A stretch of 64,000 nucleotides of DNA from Neobacillus notoginsengisoli (lineage in GTDB: Bacteria; Bacillota; Bacilli; Bacillales; Cytobacillaceae), in assembly GCF_003515685.1 (NCBI RefSeq), contig NZ_QWEG01000004.1, positions 186,001 through 250,000 of the forward strand, read 5' to 3'. Below the pieces are notes generated by a model. The model was not told where the DNA came from. It did not search any database and saw only the letters and a list, made by a program, of their open reading frames with translations. Positions 57,742 through 64,000 of the stretch are shown in pieces. Both the position numbers and the translations under genes were made by a program. Position 1 is the stretch's first letter; each line of letters starts with the position of its first letter.

Positions 57742-58404
57742 ATGAATATATTATTGGCAGAAGACGATACACGTCTTGGACAGCTTATAACACATATGCT
57801 GAAGAAAAAGGGCGGCTTTCGTGTGGATTGGGTTGAGAATGGGGCGGATGCGTACGATTACACGCTCGCTGCCCATTACGATGTCTTGATTCTCGATTGG
57901 ATGATGCCTGAGAAAGACGGGGTCACTGTTTGCCGGGAACTCCGGTCACAAGGATATAGCGGGCCAATCCTGATGTTAACGGCGAAGGATGCGGTTCAGG
58001 ATCGGGTCGAAGGACTCGATGCAGGGGCGGATGACTATTTGGTCAAGCCGTTTGAAATGGATGAACTGCTTGCCCGGCTCCGGGCGCTGTCCCGACGCAA
58101 TTTTGCACCGATTCAAGAGGAGTCCATCTCATTTGGGCAATATACTCTGAACCGGACAAGCCGGACTCTATCAGTGAACGAAACTGAAATTCAGCTTACC
58201 CCCAGGGAATTCCAACTGCTAGACCTCCTTTTGCAAAATAAAGGGCAGGTGCTGACGCGGGAGATTCTCCTTGATCGCATTTGGGGTTATGAGGCGGACG
58301 TTTCCTATAAAATTGTCGATGCGACGGTGAAGCTGCTGCGAAGAAAAATGGACCCGGATTTGATTCAAAGTATCCGTGGGGTAGGGTATAAACTTGAAAC
58401 GTAA
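57742..58404 (+). CDS. OmpR-family response regulator
   Basis: This 220-residue DNA-binding response regulator has a receiver domain with acidic residues at E7-D9, phospho-acceptor D52 in LILDWMMPE and the conserved Lys in YLVKPFEMDELL. A winged-helix output domain follows (LTPREFQLLDLLLQNKGQVL, IWGYEADVSYKIVDATVKLL and RGVGYKL). The ATG at 57742 follows GGAGTGA; an upstream in-frame start has no site. It overlaps the histidine kinase gene by 11 bases, so the two form one system. Confidence 0.93.
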   Translation: MNILLAEDDTRLGQLITHMLKKKGGFRVDWVENGADAYDYTLAAHYDVLILDWMMPEKDGVTVCRELRSQGYSGPILMLTAKDAVQDRVEGLDAGADDYLVKPFEMDELLARLRALSRRNFAPIQEESISFGQYTLNRTSRTLSVNETEIQLTPREFQLLDLLLQNKGQVLTREILLDRIWGYEADVSYKIVDATVKLLRRKMDPDLIQSIRGVGYKLET

Positions 58405-59785
58405 ATTACAGGCATTGCGACAGCGATTTTTTGGCGGGGACATCCTCAACCGGACGCAAAAGCGCTTAACTTTTTATAACAGCGGCCTGCTGATGGTGCT
58501 GCTCATATTGTTCGCTATCATCGTCTATTTGCTTTTGTATAGTGTCATGGCGATTCAGGAAAAACAGAACTTACAAAATCTGATTAACCAAACGCTGGTG
58601 TATCAGGGCGAAGTCCAATCGAAACACGGCAACCAGCAAGATGACCCATTAATGGCGGTCAATGAGGATTTATTTTTTTATGCGATTGTCGACTCCTCGG
58701 GAAATGAACTCGCCGGGAATGCCCGGATGAGGCCGCTTCAACGATCCATTTCGGCGAGCATCCGCGGCTGGATTCCGAAAGAGGGGGAAACAAAGTCAGC
58801 CCAATTTACTGTTCCGCATCCTTCCGGCATGGGCGGGATGCACCGGCATAAGGAACAAATGAAAGACCATCAGGTTCATCTCCTCCTTTCCGGGCAGCCG
58901 ATTTATCAAGGGGGGCGGCATGTGGGAGTTGTATACGTTGGGATTGATCAAACCGCCCATAAAAGGCTGTTTGAAGTGTTGCTATGGATATTGGCCAATG
59001 TGGTTTTATCCTTTTATTTAGTCGCGTTTTGGGTCAGTCACATGATGGCAAAAAAGGCGATGGGACCTGTACAGGAATCTTTTTTGAGACAAAGGGAATT
59101 TGTCGCCGATGCCTCCCATGAACTGAGGACACCGCTAAGCGTCCTGCATACATCACTTGAGGTCCTAGAACTTGAGGAAGAAGAGAAGTTAACCGATTAT
59201 TCCCGCCAGGTCATTGATGATATGAAGGATGAGGTAAAGCGGATGACAAACCTAGTCGGCGACCTGTTGACATTGGCTCGCATGGATTCCGGAAAAGCCG
59301 ATGTCATCCTCACGCAATTAGATATCGGCCCATTTGCAGAGCAAATTGTCCGTTCCATTCAACCTGTTGCCGCGCAAAAAGGGATTCAGGTGAATGCACA
59401 GCTTTTGCCAAGCCTGCAGGTTGTTGGGGATGCGGAAAAGCTAAAGCAGCTTTTCTACATCTTGCTGGAGAATGCGATTAAATATACTCCGGAAAACGGG
59501 AAGATTACCATTGTGTTGGAGACTCGTGACAAGCGTTGGCAGCTTCGTGTCAAAGATTCTGGCATTGGCATTCAGCCGGAAGACAAGCAGAAGATTTTCG
59601 AGCGATTCTTCCGGGTTGAAAAGCACCGTTCGCGCCAAATGGGAGGAACAGGCCTCGGCCTCTCGATTGCCCGATGGATTGTCTCCGCGCATAAAGGCGA
59701 AATTCTTGTCAAAAGTAAATATGGAAAGGGAAGTGAATTTATCGTCACGATTCCTCTTTCCCTGAAAGAGGCTACCACTGGTTAG
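58394..59785 (+). CDS. sensor histidine kinase
   Basis: This 463-residue membrane kinase is the partner of the response regulator upstream. Membrane helices lie at about 31-52 and 193-216 and enclose a 140-residue outer sensor region with a Met/His-rich stretch (HPSGMGGMHRHKEQMKDHQ), which could sense a metal. The phospho-acceptor is H242 in SHELRTPLSV; the ATP-binding domain shows LLENAIKYTP, DSGIGI and GGTGLGLSIA. The start is TTG 58394, with GGGGTAGGG upstream inside the previous gene. A small hairpin (59769-59800) follows. Confidence 0.92.
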   Translation: MKRKLQALRQRFFGGDILNRTQKRLTFYNSGLLMVLLILFAIIVYLLLYSVMAIQEKQNLQNLINQTLVYQGEVQSKHGNQQDDPLMAVNEDLFFYAIVDSSGNELAGNARMRPLQRSISASIRGWIPKEGETKSAQFTVPHPSGMGGMHRHKEQMKDHQVHLLLSGQPIYQGGRHVGVVYVGIDQTAHKRLFEVLLWILANVVLSFYLVAFWVSHMMAKKAMGPVQESFLRQREFVADASHELRTPLSVLHTSLEVLELEEEEKLTDYSRQVIDDMKDEVKRMTNLVGDLLTLARMDSGKADVILTQLDIGPFAEQIVRSIQPVAAQKGIQVNAQLLPSLQVVGDAEKLKQLFYILLENAIKYTPENGKITIVLETRDKRWQLRVKDSGIGIQPEDKQKIFERFFRVEKHRSRQMGGTGLGLSIARWIVSAHKGEILVKSKYGKGSEFIVTIPLSLKEATTG

Positions 59786-59800
59786 GTGGTAGTCTTTTGT
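59769..59800 (+). terminator. hairpin after the kinase gene
   Basis: GGCTACCAC pairs with GTGGTAGTC around TGGTTAG, followed by TTTT. Confidence 0.65.
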
Positions 59801-59930
59801 ATAACTGGGACAATAATATTGGGTTAACATAGGAAAAGTCATCCAAATTTAAAGGAATATAGGATGGGTTAATTGAATATTCAATTAAGGTGGTTTCTAA
59901 AGGAATTCTATTAAAAAGCGGGAGGTTAAT

Positions 59931-61319
59931 ATGCTAAGTAAAAGCGTAATCGAAGATGTACTGACAGCAGCTTTATCGACAGGCGGAGATTTTGCCGAAA
60001 TTTTCGTCGAGGACCGGTTTACGAATAATCTTACCTTGCAAAGCGGGAGGATTGAAACGGCTTTGTCCGGCCGTGATTTTGGCGTTGGCATTCGGGTGTT
60101 TAAAGGATTTCAGAGTGTGTATGCTTATACAACGGATTTTGAGAAGGAAGGGCTTTTGAAAGCGGCAACCCGTGCGGCCCAAGCGATTAAGGGAAAAACT
60201 GAAACGAGGGTAGCGCCTTTTATTGAGCGATCTGCTCGCATCCTCAATCCAATTGAGATTTTGCCTCAGGACGTGGAGAAAGCCCGTAAGGCGGCAATCA
60301 TGAACAAGACTTATGAGATAGCAAAAAACTATCATTCTTCCATTTCGCAAGTGACTGTCCGGTATATGGATGAAGAGCAAAATGTCCTGATAGCAAATTC
60401 GGAGGGGACATTCATTGAAGATAAGCGGGTCCGCTCAAGGCTGGCAATACAGGCTGTCGCTGTTCGTGGCAATAGAATGGAAACTGGTTTTTACGGACCG
60501 GGTGCCCATCAGGGGTTTGAGTTCTTTGAGAATCTCAATCTAGAGCATTATGCAAATGAAGCTGCCCGGATAGCGGTGACGATGCTCGATGCTGCTCCTT
60601 GCCCGAGCGGGAAATTCCCTGTCATTATCGACAACGAATTCGGCGGGGTCATTTTCCACGAGGCATGCGGCCATGGACTTGAGGCGACAGCGGTTGCAAG
60701 AGACAGCTCGGTTTTTGCCAACCGGATTGGTGAGCGCGTTGCCCCGGAGATTGTCTCCTATATTGATGACGGAACACTGCCAAACGAATGGGGTTCAATC
60801 AATATCGACGATGAAGGAGAGAATGCGCGCAAAAATATCCTGATTGAAAATGGGATTTTGAAAGGGTATTTGATTGATAAATTTAACGGGCGGAGAATGG
60901 GGATGGAATCGACTGGCTCTGGCAGAAGGGAGTCCTTCCGATTTGCACCGACTTCCAGGATGACGAATACATACATCGCGCGGGGAACATCGACGCCTGA
61001 AGAAATCATTTCCAATACCGAACATGGGATTTACGCAAAGTATATGGGTGGCGGGCAAGTCAACCCCGCAACAGGGGATTACAATTTTGCGGTTATGGAA
61101 GCGTACGAAGTGAACAACGGGAAGCTTGGCAGGCCGTTAAAAGGCGCGACTTTAATTGGAAATGGCCCGAAAACCCTGCAACAGGTCGACATGGTTGGAA
61201 ACAATTTGGGCCACGGGGCGGGTATGTGCGGTTCCCAAAGCGGAAGCATCCCAGTAAACGTGGGCCAGCCGATGATTCGTGTCAGTGAAATCACTGTTGG
61301 CGGGACAAAGGGGGAATAA
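59931..61319 (+). CDS. tldD: TldD-family metallopeptidase subunit
   Basis: With its partner this forms the TldD/TldE heterodimeric protease, which trims peptides. The 462-residue protein carries the zinc motif HEACGH (H243, E244, H248), which marks the catalytic TldD subunit. GGGAGG precedes the ATG, and the partner gene starts three bases after its stop. No peptide-antibiotic precursor is visible beside it, so its role here is unspecified. Confidence 0.93.
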   Translation: MLSKSVIEDVLTAALSTGGDFAEIFVEDRFTNNLTLQSGRIETALSGRDFGVGIRVFKGFQSVYAYTTDFEKEGLLKAATRAAQAIKGKTETRVAPFIERSARILNPIEILPQDVEKARKAAIMNKTYEIAKNYHSSISQVTVRYMDEEQNVLIANSEGTFIEDKRVRSRLAIQAVAVRGNRMETGFYGPGAHQGFEFFENLNLEHYANEAARIAVTMLDAAPCPSGKFPVIIDNEFGGVIFHEACGHGLEATAVARDSSVFANRIGERVAPEIVSYIDDGTLPNEWGSINIDDEGENARKNILIENGILKGYLIDKFNGRRMGMESTGSGRRESFRFAPTSRMTNTYIARGTSTPEEIISNTEHGIYAKYMGGGQVNPATGDYNFAVMEAYEVNNGKLGRPLKGATLIGNGPKTLQQVDMVGNNLGHGAGMCGSQSGSIPVNVGQPMIRVSEITVGGTKGE

Positions 61320-61322
61320 ACA

Positions 61323-62657
61323 ATGACGATTCAGGAAATGCTCTTCCGGGAAGCGGAAAAGAATGGGTTTTCGGATGTGGAAGTTTATTTTGAAAAGAAA
61401 GAAGTCTTTGGCTGCAAGGTGTATAAAGGGGAAATTGATCAATATGAAATCGCTGAGGATGGCGGCTTGTCGTTTCGAGGGAAGATTGATGGGAAAATGG
61501 GCTATGCTTACACAGAAAAACTTGATGAGGCATCCATTTCTTTTCTGATTAGAAATGCGAGGGAGAATGCCGAAGTTTTGAACGATGAAGAGGGCGAAGA
61601 ACTTTTTCCCGGAAGCGGCCACTATGAACAGGGCAATTTCTATTCGGAATCGCTTGAAAGTGTGAGTATTGCCGAGAAGATCGAATTCATTAAGGAAGTT
61701 GAAAGGGAACTGTTAGCATTTGATCCCCGTATCCAACCTACGGATTATTGCATGATCCGGAATGAGTCGGTCACCAGAACCCTCTCGAATAATAAGGGGT
61801 TACATGTAAGAGACCGGTTGAATTTCTTGTATGCATATGTGGAAGCGATTGTAAAAGAGGGAGAGGAAATTAAAACGGCCTTTGAATTTACGGTGACGAA
61901 GGATTTCAACGAAATGAATGCCAAAGCGCTTGCCAAAAGAGCCGCAGAAAGTGCCATTGCACAGTTAGGTTCGAGGTCGATTGAAAACAAGCATTATCCT
62001 GTATTGCTTAGAAATGATGCGGCAGCGAATCTATTGGCGGTATACTCAGTCAACTTTTCCGCTGAGGAGGCACAGGCTGGGAAATCTCCATTGCATGATA
62101 AGGGGGGGAAGGCAATTGCGTCTGGTAAGGTAACCATCGTTGATGATCCGTTTCTCGGAGGGGGCGTTGGCTGCCGGACGTTTGATAGTGAGGGAGTTGC
62201 CACAAGGAAATTGACAGTAGTGAAATCGGGTATACTGCAAACCTTGCTGCATAATCAAAAGACGGCGAAAAAATCCGGCACAGAAACGACGGGCCATGCG
62301 AATAAACAATCGTATAAATCCGCCATCAAGGTCGGGCCTTCCAACTTTTATATTGAACCGTCTTCGAAGGAATTCGAGGAGCTGCTTGGCGGCATGGATG
62401 AAGGGGTTCTGATTACGGAGCTATCGGGGCTGCATTCGGGAACCAACGCGATATCGGGCGATTTTTCAGTTGCGGCAAATGGGTTCTATGTGAAAGATGG
62501 GAAAGTTCAGTATCCTGTTAACTTAATGACGATTGCCGGTAATTTTTACGACATGATGGCGGGCGTCGAGGAAGTTGGTTCAGATTTGATTTTCCCTCTT
62601 TCGCCGGTTGGGTCACCGTCTATTCTGGTGAGATCATTATCTGTTACGGTGGAGTAA
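61323..62657 (+). CDS. pmbA: TldE/PmbA-family protein (TldD partner)
   Basis: This 444-residue non-catalytic partner of TldD lacks the HExxxH motif and shows the family's GKMGYAYTEKL near residue 58 and HSGTNAISGDFSVAANGFYV near residue 374. It is translated directly after tldD. A hairpin with T-rich tail follows at 62731-62767. Confidence 0.93.
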   Translation: MTIQEMLFREAEKNGFSDVEVYFEKKEVFGCKVYKGEIDQYEIAEDGGLSFRGKIDGKMGYAYTEKLDEASISFLIRNARENAEVLNDEEGEELFPGSGHYEQGNFYSESLESVSIAEKIEFIKEVERELLAFDPRIQPTDYCMIRNESVTRTLSNNKGLHVRDRLNFLYAYVEAIVKEGEEIKTAFEFTVTKDFNEMNAKALAKRAAESAIAQLGSRSIENKHYPVLLRNDAAANLLAVYSVNFSAEEAQAGKSPLHDKGGKAIASGKVTIVDDPFLGGGVGCRTFDSEGVATRKLTVVKSGILQTLLHNQKTAKKSGTETTGHANKQSYKSAIKVGPSNFYIEPSSKEFEELLGGMDEGVLITELSGLHSGTNAISGDFSVAANGFYVKDGKVQYPVNLMTIAGNFYDMMAGVEEVGSDLIFPLSPVGSPSILVRSLSVTVE

Positions 62658-62730
62658 GCGTTTGTTAGTGGTTTAGGAAGGCGGTACGCGGTAGGCATTA
62701 AACCTGTTTAACGGGAAAATTCATTTGATG

Positions 62731-62767
62731 GACTATCGCTGGCATTGGCGGTGGTCTTTTCTGTTTT
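62731..62767 (+). terminator. terminator after pmbA
   Basis: GACTATCGC pairs with GCGGTGGTC (two G-U pairs) and runs into TTTTCTGTTTTT. Confidence 0.7.
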
Positions 62768-62820
62768 TCACTATCTTTTCTCTTTTCTTTTCTATACTTT
62801 AAGTAGTCAAACAGAAAGGG

Positions 62821-63471
62821 ATGATGATCGTGGAAAATAAAAAGAAAAAAGGATTGAGGTGGCTGTTTTTAGGAATCGTGCTTGGTGTATTTGTCTCCAC
62901 TGTCTTCCTTTTTGCCGAAAGGAACGGAATGATCCATCAATATTACTTCCCGGGCCAAAGTCAGGCGCAAGGGTTCATGGAGGGCGCGTTGGAAAAGAGT
63001 AAGGGGATTGCCGGGCATATGCATGGACAGCCTTTTATGGACCGGGGCGGTATGAGGCATGCCGGGATGGGGCATGGTCCGAACTTTGGCCATTTCGGAG
63101 ATAGAATGGGAAGCCATCATGGTTTTCAAGGAAACTACGGTTACGGCTTTGGATTAGGGCATGGGCTAGGCGGCTTCTTCTTTGTAGTTGGCGGGCTTTT
63201 ACTGGCATTAACTGGCCGGTATGTGAGAGGGAAGAGCAAAAGGAAATGGCTTGGAAACGCTTTGATTGTGTTAGGGGTTCTGATGCTATTGCCAAGGCTG
63301 TCAATCCTGCCGCTCGTACTCATCGGCCTCATCGGGTACTTGTTGTTTAAGGAGGTTCGTCCAGGTGATAAATTCCAAACGGCAGCACCTGTTTCCTTTC
63401 AGCAGGATGTCTCCATAAATGGGCAGTTCCTGGATGAGTGGGAGCGTAAGAATAAAAGGGAGGACCAGTAA
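62821..63471 (+). CDS. membrane protein with a Gly/His/Met-rich segment
   Basis: I do not recognise this 216-residue protein. One membrane helix lies at about 13-31, then an outer or linker segment of about 90 residues rich in Gly, His and Met (GHMHGQPFMDRGGMRHAGMG), then two or three more helices (about 117-134, 146-160 and 160-175), and a polar tail. The His/Met content hints at metal binding but nothing proves it. AGAAAGGGATG precedes the start, which could be 62821 or the next ATG. A tiny frame follows directly. Confidence 0.7.
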   Translation: MMIVENKKKKGLRWLFLGIVLGVFVSTVFLFAERNGMIHQYYFPGQSQAQGFMEGALEKSKGIAGHMHGQPFMDRGGMRHAGMGHGPNFGHFGDRMGSHHGFQGNYGYGFGLGHGLGGFFFVVGGLLLALTGRYVRGKSKRKWLGNALIVLGVLMLLPRLSILPLVLIGLIGYLLFKEVRPGDKFQTAAPVSFQQDVSINGQFLDEWERKNKREDQ

Positions 63472-63472
63472 C

Positions 63473-63520
63473 ATGGCATTCTTTACTGGGATTAAAAACA
63501 TCGTAACGCAGGCGGAATAG
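63473..63520 (+). pseudogene. 15-codon frame, possible truncated gene start
   Basis: ATG 63473 has GGGAGG ten bases upstream and encodes MAFFTGIKNIVTQAE before a TAG. The start resembles those of PspA/LiaH-type proteins, which would suit a membrane-protein neighbour, but nothing after the stop continues it convincingly. It may be a decayed gene or a chance frame. Confidence 0.25.
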
Positions 63521-63592
63521 AGGTCAGAAAGACATTTTCATCGAAGGGTTGTATCCAATTCAGTAAAATCTAATAAAAAGGCATAGGTAAGC

Positions 63593-63637
63593 AGGGGACT
63601 GTTCAGCTTCTTCAATGAAGAAAAACGGTCCCCTTTT
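63593..63637 (+). terminator. long hairpin with REP-like core
   Basis: AGGGGACTGTT pairs with AACGGTCCCCT, with an inner TTCTTC/GAAGAA stem, and TTTT follows the outer arm. The GGGGAC/GTCCCC core resembles the dispersed repeats at 9239 and 36251. Confidence 0.6.
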
Positions 63638-63686
63638 AGCATAGTTTAATGAAAGTTAATGGATTACGAATCTTTTAGGGAGCGGT

Positions 63687-63917
63687 TCAATAATCGCGCC
63701 AATGGTGGAAAGGATATCCGCCATACCCATGATGGAATCCGTGGTGGAATGGATAACCTCCATATCCATGTCCGTACCCTGGGTAACCGCCAAAGCCCAT
63801 ACCATATCCACCATATCCCCCCATCCCATAACCGGGATAGCCGCCAACTCCCATGCCATATCCAGGATAACCGCCAAAGCCTCCGTAACCAGGGCCTCCG
63901 AAGAACTGTCTTTCCAT
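63687..63917 (-). CDS. Gly/Tyr-rich small protein, spore coat-like
   Basis: The 76-residue product is almost wholly Gly, Tyr, Pro, Phe and His, built on GGYPGYGMG-type repeats (four to five copies) and ending in two YPFHH units and RDY. GAGGAGGAGAG lies six bases before the ATG on the minus strand, so it is a real gene. Proteins of this composition occur in Bacillus spore coats and appendages; that assignment is by analogy only. The last 80 bases of the window hold its upstream region. Confidence 0.75.
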   Translation of the reverse strand: MERQFFGGPGYGGFGGYPGYGMGVGGYPGYGMGGYGGYGMGFGGYPGYGHGYGGYPFHHGFHHGYGGYPFHHWRDY

Positions 63918-64000
63918 TTTTATCTCTCCTCCTCAAAGTGATTCAAGACAGTTTATGTTCTTTTGGGTGGAAAGGAATGGATGAATGCCTAGTTCTGGAG

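Noticed and set aside
59973-60380. 135-codon frame opposite tldD
   Set aside because: Antisense shadow; composition mirrors the tldD codons and there is no start context.

Overview
The window is from a spore-forming Bacillaceae chromosome. The evidence is pdaA and cwlJ (spore cortex genes), AGGAGG-type ribosome binding sites, TTG/GTG starts, CcpA-type cre sites, U-rich intrinsic terminators and dispersed repeats of a kind common in Bacillus-like genomes. The genus resembles Mesobacillus, Cytobacillus or Neobacillus, but I cannot fix it. No rRNA or tRNA gene, CRISPR array or intact transposase was seen.

Layout. 1-10.7 kb holds housekeeping and small genes: the 3' end of a gamma-glutamyltransferase gene, an SE1561-type small protein, a 52-bp tandem repeat array, class I fumarase, pdaA, a run of small membrane proteins and lipoproteins, a P-loop kinase, an AlkA-like glycosylase, and an rlmCD-type rRNA methyltransferase gene broken by an in-frame TAG. 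10.9-35.6 kb is a purine island. On the minus strand lie adenine deaminase, an AzgA-type permease and a six-gene xanthine dehydrogenase/maturation operon. On the plus strand lie a DUF2294 gene, a xanthine-type permease and a long operon that mixes bacterial microcompartment (BMC) shell genes with enzymes. 35.8-42.4 kb holds a cold-shock gene, then an AT-rich island with a degenerate M24-fold protein, a DeoR regulator, DUF956 and a mannose-family PTS. 42.5-51.4 kb has an oxidoreductase, a DUF4256 gene, and an AraC/ABC-transporter/GH65 phosphorylase locus with a TreR-like operator. 51.5-64 kb has cwlJ, rocA/pruA, a second 52-bp repeat array, small genes, a two-component system, tldD/pmbA and small glycine-rich proteins.

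Central finding. Taken in order, the operon at 22.5-35.6 kb encodes a cyclic amidohydrolase, an isochorismatase-fold amidohydrolase, a UbiX/UbiD decarboxylase pair, an adenine-deaminase paralogue, a cyclase-family hydrolase, a second aminohydrolase, formiminotransferase and formimino-THF cyclodeaminase. This is one candidate per step of the classical clostridial purine fermentation: xanthine, 4-ureido-5-imidazolecarboxylate, 4-amino-5-imidazolecarboxylate, 4-aminoimidazole, 4-imidazolone, formiminoglycine, then glycine plus 5-formimino-THF and methenyl-THF. Three BMC-H shell genes, one BMC-P vertex gene, a protein with an encapsulation-peptide-like N-terminus and a flavoprotein-like protein are interleaved. 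I infer a microcompartment that houses anaerobic-type xanthine ring degradation. It has no aldehyde core (no aldehyde dehydrogenase, alcohol dehydrogenase or phosphotransacylase). No uricase or downstream ureide gene is in the window.

Control. A guanine-type purine riboswitch lies inside the operon before the aminohydrolase gene. A divergent purine-riboswitch-like fold lies upstream of the xanthine dehydrogenase operon on the minus strand. A third structured leader plus terminator precedes the AzgA permease. A perfect cre match lies upstream of the xdh operon.
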